A stretch of 64,000 nucleotides of DNA from Phymatolithon calcareum (GCA_977006965.1 OZ345381.1:868001-932000); one strand, 5' to 3'. Shown: positions 8,914 to 19,801, numbered from the stretch's first letter. Numbers and translations: made by a program. Notes: generated by a model not told the origin, from the letters alone.

Positions 8914-10515
8914 ATGGGCGCAGTGGGTTTGAAACCGGATGGGTATTACAGCGCGCGTACAATCGCGTTCGCGGCCGCACTGATCAGTGTGGGTGTATGT
9001 CTCCGCGGGCTTGTGGGATGGTGGGCCGTATTGCCGCTGTGGGTGTTGCAGGCAGAGTTGATGAGTCGGCTGTTTGATACGGGATTACTGGGGCGTGTGG
9101 GACGGACGAAGAAGATGACTGGGAGTGGAGAGATGGATAAGGATACATTCACATGGCAGGAAGTTGCGGCACATAACTCGGATGAATCTGCGTGGATTGC
9201 TATTGATGGTGTTGTGTACGATGTGACTGAATTTGTTGATAGTCATCCCGGCGGAAGGGAGATGTTGCTGCTTGCTGTTGGACGTGATGCGACAGATCTT
9301 TTCAAATCTTATCATCCGTTTACGAATAAGCCGTTTCAAGTTTTGCGTAAATTGCGTATTGGATCGTTGGTGACTTTTGAACATCCGGTTTATAAACCGG
9401 ATACAGGATTCTACAGCGAGGCGGCGAAGGCTGTGGCGAAGTATTTTGCGGATACGGGACTTGATCGGAAGAATCCCTGGACGGGTTTTGTGCGCATGTC
9501 GCCGGTTTATGTTGTTATGGCGATGTCGTTCTATGTGGCGTTTTGTATGGAGTATGTGCCGTTTTGGATGAGGTGTTTGCTCGCAGTGCTGCTCGGTTGT
9601 TGTCAGGGTATGCCGCTTACGGGATGGATGCATGATGCATCGCATGCAAGTATTGGCAATTGTGAGAGATGGTGGTTTAATGTTGGACGATTTGCGTTGG
9701 ACTATGTGTCTGGTAGTTCTATGTTGTCGTGGCGAAATCAGCATGTCATGGGGCACCATGTGTATACGAATGTTATGGGCGCAGATCCGGATTTGCCGGT
9801 GGCGTTGGATATGGATGCGAGAAGATTGGTGTGGCAGCAGCGTTGGCGCAGTATATACAAGTATCAGCACATCTACTTGTTACCGTTGTACGGAATTTTG
9901 GGGTTGAAGAGCAGAATGCAGGATTTCACCGAGGTGTTTTCGCAGAGGATGAATGGACCGATTAGAGTGAATCCGATCTCAACGCAGGACTATTTGCGGA
10001 TGCTTTGCGGTAAATTCGTGTTCATCTTCTACCGCATTGTGGTGCCATGGACGTTCTACAAGGCGATTTCTGGCGGAGAATTGTGGAAACTGTTTCTCCT
10101 CACCGAGATGACTACCGGATATTGGCTGGCGTTCAATTTCCAGGTGAGCCATATCTCGGATGATGCGGAATTTTTGTTCTCGGACACGGAGAAAAGAAAT
10201 GAAGGAAAATGCCCGGGAATGATGGAGCAGGAATGGGCCGTAACACAGATTACGACGACTGTGGATTACGCACATGGAAGCCCCTTGGCTGCTTACTTTT
10301 CCGGGGCGCTAAACTACCAAACGGTACATCACTTGTTTCCAACAGTGAGTCAGTATCATTATCCGGCCATAACGCCAATTGTCATGGAGGTGGCGGAAAG
10401 GCACGGACTAAAGTTCAATGTGAAGAAGAGTTTCGGGGCAGCTCTGGCGAGTCATGTGGCACATTTGAGAGACATGGGCAAACACGGCGTGGCTGCAGAG
10501 TTGAAGCTCGAGTAA
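8914..10515 (+). CDS. Acyl-lipid delta-5 (front-end) fatty acid desaturase with cytochrome b5 domain
   Basis: The 533-residue protein starts at ATG 8914 (context AAGATGG); the upstream extension has no family similarity. Residues about 15-60 hold two hydrophobic stretches. A cytochrome b5 domain follows (TFTWQEVAAHNSDESAW, heme motif HPGG at about 113-116). The desaturase domain has the three His boxes HDASH, QHVMGHH and QTVHH; Gln in the third box marks front-end desaturases. GADPDLP, IRVNPIST and DYAHGSPL match the delta-5 desaturase type of Mortierella alpina much better than the delta-6 type. The expected reaction puts a double bond at C5 of 20:3n-6 or 20:4n-3 to make arachidonic acid or EPA in the ER, with electrons from the fused cytochrome b5. 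Delta-6 activity cannot be excluded from sequence alone. The membrane anchor ahead of the cytochrome b5 domain is unusual. Confidence 0.9.
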   Translation: MGAVGLKPDGYYSARTIAFAAALISVGVCLRGLVGWWAVLPLWVLQAELMSRLFDTGLLGRVGRTKKMTGSGEMDKDTFTWQEVAAHNSDESAWIAIDGVVYDVTEFVDSHPGGREMLLLAVGRDATDLFKSYHPFTNKPFQVLRKLRIGSLVTFEHPVYKPDTGFYSEAAKAVAKYFADTGLDRKNPWTGFVRMSPVYVVMAMSFYVAFCMEYVPFWMRCLLAVLLGCCQGMPLTGWMHDASHASIGNCERWWFNVGRFALDYVSGSSMLSWRNQHVMGHHVYTNVMGADPDLPVALDMDARRLVWQQRWRSIYKYQHIYLLPLYGILGLKSRMQDFTEVFSQRMNGPIRVNPISTQDYLRMLCGKFVFIFYRIVVPWTFYKAISGGELWKLFLLTEMTTGYWLAFNFQVSHISDDAEFLFSDTEKRNEGKCPGMMEQEWAVTQITTTVDYAHGSPLAAYFSGALNYQTVHHLFPTVSQYHYPAITPIVMEVAERHGLKFNVKKSFGAALASHVAHLRDMGKHGVAAELKLE

Positions 10516-10963
10516 ATAACAGTACAGTACAGTGCAGTAATATCATGTCGTCGCCACGAAGCGGCGGCCTACTGTACCGTCCACCCACATCCGGCGATCG
10601 GGCCGATTCGATTGAGGCTAACCAAAGTTAGCGGAAAAATCTCGAAATAGCGGTCTTGTTTGATTAAAATAGTATACGTACGTAGGCGATCATCGCTTGA
10701 TTCCAACGATGACAGTGCTTTATCATACAGTAGATAGAACGTGATTGCTGCGGGCCAAAAATATAGTCCTCAAATACCGCCCCGGTAACCACATTTTGCC
10801 CCGCCATTTGACAGGCAGTCTCCACCCCACCAAGTTGACGCCCACTTCAAGACTTGTAAACCCAACGCGGTGAACTGCGCATCCTTTCCGCACAACCCCC
10901 CCGGGTCCGCTGTCCTTGCGCTTTTTGCGCACATCGTCCTCGTCCTCGCCCTCTAGGCGCCGT
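10516..10963. other. Intergenic with TACAGTAC repeats
   Basis: A run of CAGTACAGTACAGTGCAG starts at about 10520, immediately after the desaturase stop. The rest is non-coding leader of the next gene. The frame of that gene stays open upstream to 10916 only through a TTG codon. Confidence 0.4.
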
Positions 10964-12892
10964 ATGGCGATGAGTTCCTCGGCCGACGCGCCCGCGAAGA
11001 AGGAGAAGGACCCGGACCAACGGCGTGTGACCATATGGAATCGAGCCCAGGGTCGCAAAATTGCCGGTAATGCAGCGCCGCTCTCACGCAATCTCGAGGA
11101 ATATCTCCGTAAGCATCCCCATTGCGAGAAATATGACGGTCAGGACCGTGCCACACGTTACACAGCTCACAGAAAGATCCTGCCTGTCGGCGCCCCCGCC
11201 CCAGTGCGCACCATTCCGCTCGCGTACCCTGTCGGCGTGCCTATGCAACCGGGTATGGATTTCGCCACGGCCGGAGCTATGCAGCAGCGACAGGTGCAGA
11301 TGATGCTGTTCAATCAGCAGCAGGCACAGCAGGCTTTTGCCGCTCATATTCAAATGCAACAACAGGTTGCACAACAGCAGATTCAGATGCAGGCAGAGGC
11401 TCAGGTTCAGGCTCGCCATCAAGCACAAGCGAGGGCGGCACAGGCTAGAGTGCAGGCACAGGCGCGCGCTCAGGCCGCAGAGGCGGAGGCTCAGGCGAGG
11501 GCACAAGCTGCCGCGCATGCGCAGGCACAGGAATTTTCAAGGGCCGCTCGAGAACAGGCTGAGCAGCAGGAAAGGTTGCAGAATGAGGCCAAGGCGGCTG
11601 CACATCTGCAACTCGTGCAGTCGTTCCAGGCGGAGATGGAGCAGCAGCAGAACGTGAAGACGTTTACTGCGAAAGATTTGCATCCTAGCGGCGAGAAGGA
11701 TGACAATTTGGCAAAGACGGAAATGCCACCTCCACCGCCGCAGCAGCCACAGTCACCGCTCGGTGGAATGAGCGATGAACAGTTTAGATTGTTCATGGAC
11801 CAACAGCAGCTTAGCGCCCTCATGCAGCAGCAGCAGCGCGACGGAGACGGAAATGCCCCGCGTGCAAATGGCTTGCTTCCATTTGGGCCAAATGTCGATG
11901 CAGATAGGGCTGTTGCAGTCGCCACGAACGCATTGGCTGAAACCTCAATTGGAGATTCACAAGCTGCCGCAACTATGAATGGAGTCGTGGCTAAAGGACT
12001 TCCGACGCATACCGGGAGAAGTATGCCTATGTCTGGCGGTATGAGTCATGCGAGGAAACCGCAACGAGTGCCACTTTCACTCACCTCACCTCGCGGTCCG
12101 CGAGCAAGCTCGCAGATTGCCATGGGTGCACAGCAGTCCAGTAAACACCTGGATGATAATGACGCTCGCGTTGACAGCGCGCTTGTGGATAAAGTCGATA
12201 AAGCACTGTTCAGCGATCCGCCTCTGGACGTTACGGTCGGAAACAAGCATGCAAGTGGCGTTTTAACTCTGCCGCGCTCGATATCGCGCACTTTAAACGG
12301 ACGTGCACCTCTTCCAGGAGCTATCTCACAATCGTTCAGTTTCATGCGCCAATCGCGGGATTCACTCATGGAATTCAGAAGACGTGATATGTCAATTGAA
12401 GCAATGCGTGTGCAAGGTCGTGATTTATCCATGGAATTCGGACTGTCGCGACGCTTGGGGTCACGTGATCCTTCAATGGAAAGTAATCTTGTACGAGACA
12501 TGAGCATCGAGTTTGGTCCCAATGCACTAGGTCCGAATTTCGGCACACCTTTCAAATTACCACGTGAACTTTCAGTGGATATGCAAATGCTGGCCCCTGG
12601 ACCAAGCGCTCCTCGTGGAGCTACGTTGCAACAGGGCGCACTATCGGAAGAAGTTGCCGGAGGTACACTTGATATTGCGGGCAACGCGACTGGATGGGGT
12701 ACCACTGCCGCACACGCGGATGTTAATACCGCGGCGCAACCTGGACCGCGTATTGGACGCGCCGCACGTGCTGCTGGCATGTCGTCGGACGACCTGTCGC
12801 TGGTGATGAATAGCGCTGCAAATCACAATCTGTACCGGTACGCTCCGTGCGGAAGTATAGAAGATTTTTACGAAATTCGACACCCGTTCTAA
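10964..12892 (+). CDS. Gln/Ala-rich putative nuclear protein with WNR-GNAAP motif and RD-S-E repeats
   Basis: This 642-residue single-exon protein starts at ATG 10964; a second ATG lies two codons on, and the upstream extension begins at TTG. Residues about 15-55 hold a conserved-looking block ([18 protein letters not shown], then [19 protein letters not shown]). Short WNR/GNAAP blocks of this kind occur in eukaryotic regulatory proteins, but I cannot name a family. Residues about 105-230 are Gln/Ala-rich (many QAQ, QQQ and RAQAQ units) and likely form a long helix or coiled coil. A Pro run (PPPPPQQPQ) follows. Residues about 470-550 repeat [35 protein letters not shown] and RELSVDM. The C-terminus is [12 protein letters not shown]. 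No DNA-binding domain is certain; a transcriptional or RNA-regulatory role is an inference. Confidence 0.75.
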   Translation: MAMSSSADAPAKKEKDPDQRRVTIWNRAQGRKIAGNAAPLSRNLEEYLRKHPHCEKYDGQDRATRYTAHRKILPVGAPAPVRTIPLAYPVGVPMQPGMDFATAGAMQQRQVQMMLFNQQQAQQAFAAHIQMQQQVAQQQIQMQAEAQVQARHQAQARAAQARVQAQARAQAAEAEAQARAQAAAHAQAQEFSRAAREQAEQQERLQNEAKAAAHLQLVQSFQAEMEQQQNVKTFTAKDLHPSGEKDDNLAKTEMPPPPPQQPQSPLGGMSDEQFRLFMDQQQLSALMQQQQRDGDGNAPRANGLLPFGPNVDADRAVAVATNALAETSIGDSQAAATMNGVVAKGLPTHTGRSMPMSGGMSHARKPQRVPLSLTSPRGPRASSQIAMGAQQSSKHLDDNDARVDSALVDKVDKALFSDPPLDVTVGNKHASGVLTLPRSISRTLNGRAPLPGAISQSFSFMRQSRDSLMEFRRRDMSIEAMRVQGRDLSMEFGLSRRLGSRDPSMESNLVRDMSIEFGPNALGPNFGTPFKLPRELSVDMQMLAPGPSAPRGATLQQGALSEEVAGGTLDIAGNATGWGTTAAHADVNTAAQPGPRIGRAARAAGMSSDDLSLVMNSAANHNLYRYAPCGSIEDFYEIRHPF

Positions 12893-13357
12893 CGTCGTTC
12901 GAAGGGCCTGTTGGCGCCCGTTGCGAGCTATTATGTTTTCCTTGCCGCGCTGCCGTGTCGCCCCGCCGGTCTTTGCTTTCTTTGATGGGGCGCGCGAATG
13001 GACCTGTCTCGTTCGCAGTTTGTGGTTGTCGTTGGGCTCGCTGAATCTGTGCTGAGCGGTTTTGGAGTGCAGATGTATATTTGATAGTCACAAGATGTAC
13101 AGTTGAACAGTGAAAAAGGAGGGAAAAAACAACAATAATGGCCGGGTGAAGGATATTGTGAGCTGAATGGATACGAAAGAGCAAACTTGGAACTGAAAAA
13201 CGACCGGAATGTGAATAAAAGTTATACCTCAAAGAATTGCCAACTCGAAACCATTGTTGTAAGTAAACGTTAGACTTCTGCAAGCGTATACAGTTTGATG
13301 TACTTGAAATGCTATTCGACAGTGTGTCCACTTCAAGACACACAATCCATCTCATTC
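12893..13357. other. Convergent intergenic region
   Basis: This is 465 bp between the plus-strand gene ending at 12892 and the minus-strand gene ending at 13358. No gene or strong structure is visible. It probably holds both 3' untranslated regions; an AATAAA-like GTGAATAAAAG lies near 13211. Confidence 0.5.
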
Positions 13358-14122
13358 TCAAATCGGACTATACAATGTCTGCATACTTTCCGCGGGTACA
13401 TCGTCCAACTTGCTCGCCGAAGGCGAAAGTAAAGCCTTACGAAAACTGCACCCCGCCCGTATCGCGCGCAAGGCAACTAACATGACGTATACACACGTCA
13501 CAGCATTACCAAACAGCACCAGCCCTGCTATCCAAAGTAGTGATACACGAGAGAAACCACCGTCGCGAACGACGATAAACACCATGACGAGCGCGAATCC
13601 GGTGAACACATCTTGACCTATTGCATCGGCAGCTCTGTTTTCTCGGAACATCTTCATCGCCACCGACCATCTCTCCGTCCCTATTGCATGCAGAGAGGCA
13701 CCGACGAAAACGGTGAGACAGAGCGCGAAAAATGCAGCAACCAATCTCGGTCGCTTTCGCTCGCCGGGATATTCGACCACTCCTGGTACGAGTGCACGCA
13801 AAGACCTTGCGTGCGATAACACCGCGCAGACGTACATCAACGGTACCCAACTACCCAGCAACGGACAAAGCACAGCGATTACTGTAGGTGGAATACAGAT
13901 GATCGAAGGTCCGCGAAGCAAGTGGATGTACATTGCTGCAAAGAAAGATCCTATGAAATAATCCAGAAGAGAAACACGAACGAATGCCGAACTTAGTGCT
14001 TGCGACAGGGAGGCGCCAGATGTTATGGCGTCCGACAATAAGCATATCAAATGGAGCGATAAGACTGTGTACACCAGTACCACACCCGTGCGCCACGTCT
14101 TCGCGGCGCACCCTGGCTCCAT
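13358..14122 (-). CDS. Multi-pass membrane protein, weakly DUF1475-like
   Basis: This is a 254-residue single-exon ORF with an ATG start at 14122. About seven hydrophobic segments are visible: residues about 13-32, 48-68, 72-92, 95-112, 128-148, 170-188 and 195-222. LLDYFIGSFFAAMYIHLLRG and the last segments, ending NAVTCVYVMLVALRAI, resemble plant transmembrane proteins of the DUF1475 type, where a TC-Y motif sits in the last helix. The match is by eye and weak. There is no targeting peptide and no enzyme motif. A pair of 65-70-bp direct repeats lies 80-210 bp upstream of the start codon. Function is unknown. Confidence 0.6.
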   Translation of the reverse strand: MEPGCAAKTWRTGVVLVYTVLSLHLICLLSDAITSGASLSQALSSAFVRVSLLDYFIGSFFAAMYIHLLRGPSIICIPPTVIAVLCPLLGSWVPLMYVCAVLSHARSLRALVPGVVEYPGERKRPRLVAAFFALCLTVFVGASLHAIGTERWSVAMKMFRENRAADAIGQDVFTGFALVMVFIVVRDGGFSRVSLLWIAGLVLFGNAVTCVYVMLVALRAIRAGCSFRKALLSPSASKLDDVPAESMQTLYSPI

Positions 14123-14201
14123 CTCCGATTTCTGCGCACGGGCACTTACTTCGTCCTAGCATTCACTGGCTGACGAACTTGGTCGGCGCGAACCTTCGGC
14201 T

Positions 14202-14336
14202 TGTGGTCGGATTTGCATTCAGGTTCCGTCCGTTTGTACGGTACACGTGGCGAAGATTCAGCGAGATTCAGGTCGTGGGATTCGCAGTCAGGTTACGCCC
14301 CTGTGTACACGTGGCGAGGATACAACGAGATTCAGG
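14202..14336. repeat. Two-unit direct repeat upstream of 13358-14122
   Basis: Units of about 71 and 64 bp (14202-14272 and 14273-14336) share GTACACGTGGCGA, CGAGATTCAGG and a TTCAGGTT/GTCAGGTT start. They lie 80-215 bp upstream of the minus-strand gene start and so may overlap its promoter. The ACACGTGG core resembles a G-box-like element. Confidence 0.7.
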
Positions 14337-15146
14337 CGTGATGCAGGTCTTTACAGCGCGTGGAACCAGCTGGTGGAACAGAGACGAGGTTCGCGGAAGT
14401 CGGACAACTTCGCTCCCGGATCACGTGCAGAAAGCCATATATCGCCAAATATATGACCATTGTGGGCTTCAGTACAAACAACAATTTTTAGGATATATGA
14501 CTTTATAACTAACTTGTGGCCTCTGACAAACAAGCTTTTTCGCCCTTTCTATCTATGAAATACTCCTTCTCCGTCATATGATGATTCCTTCAGCAGTTCC
14601 GCCTACATGCTTCTTGATATTTACCGCTCGCCAGTCGCCTATTTCAAGAATGTTGCACTTCGCGCTTTTTCGAAAATACCTCGAAATTCTCATGCTCTTT
14701 GCCTTTGGTGAGCACGTTTAACATAAATACAGACGAATAACCCACCTTCACTTCAAATAGAATTGTGAAAGGTTTCTTTGACAAGGAAATTTGAAGAAAA
14801 CAGCAGACATGTAGTTTACTTTTGCAAAGCACCGCCACCCAAGAAATCAGAATGTGTTCGATATGCTGAGAGGCAAATCGAAGGTTCGTCCTGGCTCAGA
14901 GCTTGATGCACGAGCTCTGACCCTGGCCATGGATTTGAACGTGAATACCGATCACACGTCTGCGTTCTCGCAACTACTCTGGCAACACCAAAACAAAAAA
15001 TAGAGCAAAACCCGTAGCAGAATATTCTACGTTGTACCCAGCTACTAATTCAAAGGAGTTCTTTTGTTTCTGATAATATTAAGACAAAAAACATTACAAA
15101 AGTTCGAAATATTGGTTAAACACCGTACAGACTGCTGCGCTAAAAA

Positions 15147-15734
15147 TTATTTCTGAAATATGTAACGACATTCTCCGACCCTGATAGACAAGCAAAGAAC
15201 TTTGTGAATGTGCATCTTGCGTAACCCGCGAGTCATCGTCTCGACGCTTGGAAACGTGAAAAGCACGTCAGTGTTGACGTTTGTCGTTACCGCAGCTTCC
15301 GCCCGCTCCTTGTCTTGATCCACCGCATGCTCATCCTTCTGCTCGACATCACAACCGCAATTTCCATTTTCGGGAGCAGTAGTATGGTTTTCCGCTGAAC
15401 TAAACTCACGGTACACCTCCTGTGTCACATCGTCAAGAAGCGCACTATCCAGCTCTAGGCATACTGGGCCTGTGTTCCAGACACACGTGATACAAATTCT
15501 CGGGACAAGGGCTCTTACGGCACCGTCGACTTTCTGACGACCAAACGCGCGTATGGCAGAGCTGATGGTATCAAGAGGTCTGGAGGAAAGGTCTTCCTCC
15601 AGTTGGACGGTGCGGTTCGGAAGTAACTCTTTGTCGGTCGCACTCAAGACCGAGGTCCTGCAGTTGAAGGCGGTGGGACTGAAAGTGAGCAAATCTTTGA
15701 CTTTTTCATGGTCAAGTCTCCGCATGCGCTCCAT
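15147..15734 (-). CDS. Acidic protein of an unrecognised local multigene family
   Basis: This 195-residue ORF has an ATG start. The C-terminal half carries TTAPENGNCGCDVEQKDEH, DQDKERAEAAVTTNVNTD and VLFTFPSVETMTRGL. Related strings recur in the copies at 16529-16879, 34179-34481 and 27272-27592, and as fragments around 22200-22900 and 41050-41570. The N-terminal half shares little with the other copies. It is soluble, acidic in the middle, and has no recognised domain. The family looks specific to this repeat block; whether any copy is functional is uncertain because most copies carry frameshifts. It could be part of an unrecognised mobile element. Confidence 0.35.
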   Translation of the reverse strand: MERMRRLDHEKVKDLLTFSPTAFNCRTSVLSATDKELLPNRTVQLEEDLSSRPLDTISSAIRAFGRQKVDGAVRALVPRICITCVWNTGPVCLELDSALLDDVTQEVYREFSSAENHTTAPENGNCGCDVEQKDEHAVDQDKERAEAAVTTNVNTDVLFTFPSVETMTRGLRKMHIHKVLCLSIRVGECRYIFQK

Positions 15735-16528
15735 GTCAAGATCGTATCAACTGCTTGCACAAATCTACAGCGAATGGACTGCTCAGTATAAGATACTACG
15801 CGCTCGACCGACTATGCCTCGAGATTCTTGACCGCACGAAATTTGCAGCACGTATGCCCGGAGCGCATATCGAATGTGCCCAGAGCCGGGAGTAGTTCAT
15901 GGGAGATGTTTTCAGAAATTCTGAATATCAAATAGTTTCTTTTCCGTCATATGGTTTATCTTAGTGTTTAGTGATTTTCTGCGACAGGTCCGGCGTCACG
16001 CTTCTTGATATTTATTGCTGAACAGTTGCATGTTTTGAAGAATCACCGAATCTTTCTCGAGTTTTTTCGAAAATACCTCGTAATTCTCATGCTGTTTGCG
16101 TTTGGTGTGCACATACAGAGGAATAACCCACCTTCCCTTCTAATAGATTTGTTAAAGGCTTCTTTGACAATAAATTTGAAGAAAAGCAGCAGATCTGTAG
16201 TTACTCCTGCACAGCACCGTCATTCAAGAGCTCAGAGTGTCTTCAATATGTTAAGAGGAAAATCCAAGGATCTTCCAGCTGTGAAAACATAACAACTTTT
16301 ACTGACTTACAACTTATTGAAAGAACTTGAGCCCTGGTAATGAATCTGGGCATGAACACGATAGCATCCGCGTCCTCGCAACTACTCCAGAAACGTCGAT
16401 ACTTGTCTTACAAACATTCTCCGATCCTGACTAGACAAGCAAAGACCTTCTTAGAAAGGCGCATCTTGTGACCCGCACTTCCGTTCGCTAAAGTAATCGT
16501 CTCGACGCTTCGAAATGTGAAAAGCACG

Positions 16529-16879
16529 TTACTGTTGACGTTCGTCGTCGCCAACAGCTTCCGCCTTCTCCTTGTCTTGATCCGCCGCATCTTCTGACTG
16601 CTGCTCGGCAACATTATGGTCGTTTCCATTTTCGGGAGCATTTGCCTGCTCTTCGTCTCCACCAAGATCACGATCCATCAAGTCGTTGACGTCTCGGATC
16701 GCGCCTTCAATAAGCTCACGAACGGTTTCGTCGAAAACCTGCAGCTCAGGCAGAATTTGAATCTGCAACACGTCCTCGATGTCCAGAATGTTGGGAATTC
16801 CTGCCTCTTCCCTCGCTTCCTCAACGGTTTCTGCGGTTTGAGCTGATGCAGCGTCCTCGGGCTTCTCGGTTGGCTTCAT
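16529..16879 (-). CDS. Acidic local-family protein, KPTEKPEDAAS type (copy 1)
   Basis: The 116-residue ORF starts at ATG with MKPTEKPEDAAS. It continues through a Glu-rich helical stretch (TAETVEEAREEAG) and FDETVRELIEGAIRDVN, and ends with ANAPENGNDHNVAEQQSED and DQDKEKAEA. It then leaves the frame that encodes VLFTFRSVETITLANG in the sister ORF 16408-16671, so one base has been gained or lost relative to the 15147-15734 copy. The same gene in the second tandem copy is at 34179-34481. No known domain. Confidence 0.35.
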   Translation of the reverse strand: MKPTEKPEDAASAQTAETVEEAREEAGIPNILDIEDVLQIQILPELQVFDETVRELIEGAIRDVNDLMDRDLGGDEEQANAPENGNDHNVAEQQSEDAADQDKEKAEAVGDDERQQ

Positions 16880-17196
16880 GACGGTATGTTGACGGACGAA
16901 AGTGTGCTTGTGTGATTCCCGGCTTGTACGGTATGGTGGGAGGTGCTGGTTGTGATACCAACGGCGGCACCTGTTCTAGCGAGAACTGGCGTAAGTTACG
17001 AATTATAATTCCGAACGACGAAGCGGTCAATGTTTTTGTCGGTTGCACTCGGAAAGGCGGTTGGAAATAAGCGAAATTCTACTTTTTCGCAAGGCTAGTG
17101 CTCTGCATTACAGTATGGTGCCAAGATCCGTTTTAGTCGACGCACGTGCCACCCGCTGTATGATAAGGCCCCCCGAAGTCTGACGGAATCGCTCTA

Positions 17197-17423
17197 CTTT
17201 TTTATTCAAGTTTATTTAAAAGCCCCACAGACTTTCGAAGATATGGGCGAGGCTTCCTCTGATGCTACCTACCTTTGTGCAGCTCACGAAACGCCCACTA
17301 GAATGGTAGACGGGAAAACTCAGGATTCAAAGTAATCCTATCTCAGTCCTCTACAGGATTGCTGGTGTTTGGACTCGACCTCTTTTTGCCTTGCTTTATA
17401 CGAATCAATACAGGCCTTCTTCG
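17197..17423 (-). mobile_element. 5'-truncated LINE tail inserted in copy 1 only
   Basis: Read on the minus strand this ~225-bp segment is the same 3' untranslated tail as at 30200-30400 (AGGAAGCCTCGCCCATATC, AGGCTTTTAAATAAACTTG, then A-rich). The second tandem copy lacks it: there the flanks join directly near 34795 (GGGATCTCGCTACTGTA). An imperfect ~16-bp duplication of that target flanks the insert. It is a short retroposed LINE end. Confidence 0.8.
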
Positions 17424-17429
17424 TGGGAT

Positions 17430-18846
17430 CTCGCTACTGTACGCAGTGGGTCTTCGCAAAGTACAGTCTCATCCTGCAATTTCAGAATCATTTTCAGGGC
17501 TCGACGACACTGGACTGAAGAAAAGAAGAACAAGAATTATGGTGATAAAGGCACTAGGAATGAATTGGACACACAAGGGTTTAATGCTTTTTGGAACGTT
17601 GGAATGAGGAATACATGTCGAAGTATTGTCCTTCATTCTGACGGTGCCTTTCTAACCAACTAAAGACTAAATGGGAAATTGAATTCGACTCATATTACCT
17701 TGGGAAAGAAGCTTGATTTTATTCCATATGGTTTTAAATCATGTTGATTTCTCTAGTGTATTCCTTTCTACCTCGTTTGCCACTCTGGCTAAAGCCTTAC
17801 TTGCTTCACCGCGATCTTGCACTATCATCGCAGACGTTCCTGCTGTTCTTCCAGTAGCGTTGCATTCCGAGGGGAATCGTCCCGAGCACCATTGCACACA
17901 TAGGTTTCTACGATAGTTTTGAACTTTTGGACCGCCTTGTTTCTATTTCCTGCTTCTCTTGCGACTCTTTCATCATTATCAGTTTGTCCTCAACTTCACC
18001 CTCAACTTCAGACTCCAGTTCCATACTATTCCTTGTCGCAGATTCGATACGACTAGGCATCGTTTGTACCTCCAGTGCTCAATTTGACAGAGAATACTTT
18101 CTTTTGTGTATAGATTGACATCCAAATTCCAAATAGCGCACACATAAGTTCTTATGGGAACCATGCCACTAAGGACTCATTAGGAATCCGAACAGAGACT
18201 ATGAGTTGCATGAACGAGCTCAAGAGCGCGCTATTTGAGGAACGGAAAAAAAAGCATATAGGGCACCTAAGCGTTCTTTTCGAAATTGAACCGTGGATGT
18301 TCAAGCGTGATTTTTAGTTCTAGAAATCTAAAAAACATTGAGAGGCAAAGAGTAAAGCGAGGTCCTTATGGATATCTATTTTAACAATGGGAAGACTTCC
18401 GCGTTATTAGTCGGTGTCGGAATAACTTGGACAGAAGGAACATGATGCCATAATCGACGGCGAAAGTAGTGCTAATTCCCACATGGGCGATTGGATAAGA
18501 ACGGAAACTGAGAGATGGATATTATCGCACCTGATCGAGACGGATGCACTGAAAGACTGAGAGTGAACTTAACGTCCAGTGGAGCAGCTAACCAGTATTA
18601 CAGGCAATTGTATGATGTCAATATATATATGTTGCGCACTGTAGCGGTATACATCATACCCCCGCTCGATATTCTACAGACAATAGGTGTTTTTAAAGCA
18701 TGACTATCATGGTGAACCCACTTCTGAGCAAATTGATCTTGAGGGCTTGGAGCGATTTTTGCAGATTGCATATTGGGCAGTGCACAGACCGTCGGTGACG
18801 TTCAGTCGGATATGGGAAGGATTTAAGTCAGCGTTTTTCGACGAGG
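17430..18846. other. Non-coding part of copy 1 duplication
   Basis: This stretch aligns with 34800-35920 and 36660-36930 in copy 2. No ORF keeps its frame between the copies beyond short stretches, so I see no gene here. Confidence 0.5.
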
Positions 18847-19416
18847 CAGTGCCGTGATACGTCAAGGTGTTCCAGAGGGAAAGAAGAGAGAGATAGAGCT
18901 GAATGCAGCACAGTAGGATTGCTGGAGCCCAGCGTATACACGGCAAAAGCAGAGGCTAGTTCACCGTGAGGGTTGATTCTATACCCCGACGGCGCTGCCT
19001 TTATTATTCTGTAAGTAAAGGAACTGGAGCAGCACAAGAGTCTACCCAGGCAATAGAGAGGGCGCAATGGATGCGGATCCACGCCCTTGAATGGTCGGAC
19101 AAACGAGTGCTCTCAATTGTGACAACTTCCAAGAGGATGAAAGTAAATCCACAAGGCTGATTCCGAACCGCTTAGGGAGGTGACACTGACAGTCCGGTCG
19201 CCACGCACGCACCCGTCAGCGCAAGCAAGGAGATTGGACCCGTTCGAAACGAGGACTGCGGATGTTTCCGCATTGGCGTCCGTTCACTGGCCGCTGCTCG
19301 TGCAGCGATCATCAGGCGCATATAGGGGACTGCAGAATACCCCATGTTCGTGCCCTTTCACCAGTTGCTGCTAAGACAGCGATCATCCGGCGCAAGACAG
19401 GGTGCAACAATACAGT
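18847..19416. mobile_element. ~560-bp insertion private to copy 1, flanked by CAGTGC
   Basis: In copy 2 the sequence reads straight through GAGGCAGTGCGCAAAGGG (about 36918-36936). In copy 1 the same flanks are split by about 560 bp and CAGTGC occurs on both sides. The insert can be read as starting TGATAC and ending ATACA, compatible with a solo LTR (TG...CA). No ORF is convincing. Identity as an LTR is an inference. Confidence 0.55.
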
Positions 19417-19801
19417 GCGTAAAGGGATTCTGTCATGTTGTTGAGTGCCTTGGATTGGTGGATAGTACCGCCGCCCATAGCGGAGCCTATGTTTGGACAG
19501 AGGCTCGAGAATGGCGCAACTAGCCGCGTAAACACAAGCTGGCGACCTAGAAACTTGGCGGCAGACGGACTCTTAGTCACAGGGCTTCCCAATTCTACGG
19601 AGTGATCGGGTGTGGAGAAGGTGGAGCTGTCGAGTGAACCAGAGATTAAAGCAACCGTGATCGCTGAGGCGCGAGCGAAAATCGCAGTTGCGCGAATGAC
19701 AGACAGTATAAATGGACAAGTGGAACGCCAGGTCATCGGTTCGAGTTCTGTCGCAAGCAAGAACGTTCGGTCAAGGGAAAATTGATTTCCTCCGTGTAGT
19801 G

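Noticed and set aside
9085-9870. 261-residue ORF on the minus strand opposite the desaturase
   Set aside because: It is a mirror frame of a strongly conserved coding region with an unnatural His/Ile/Arg-rich composition.
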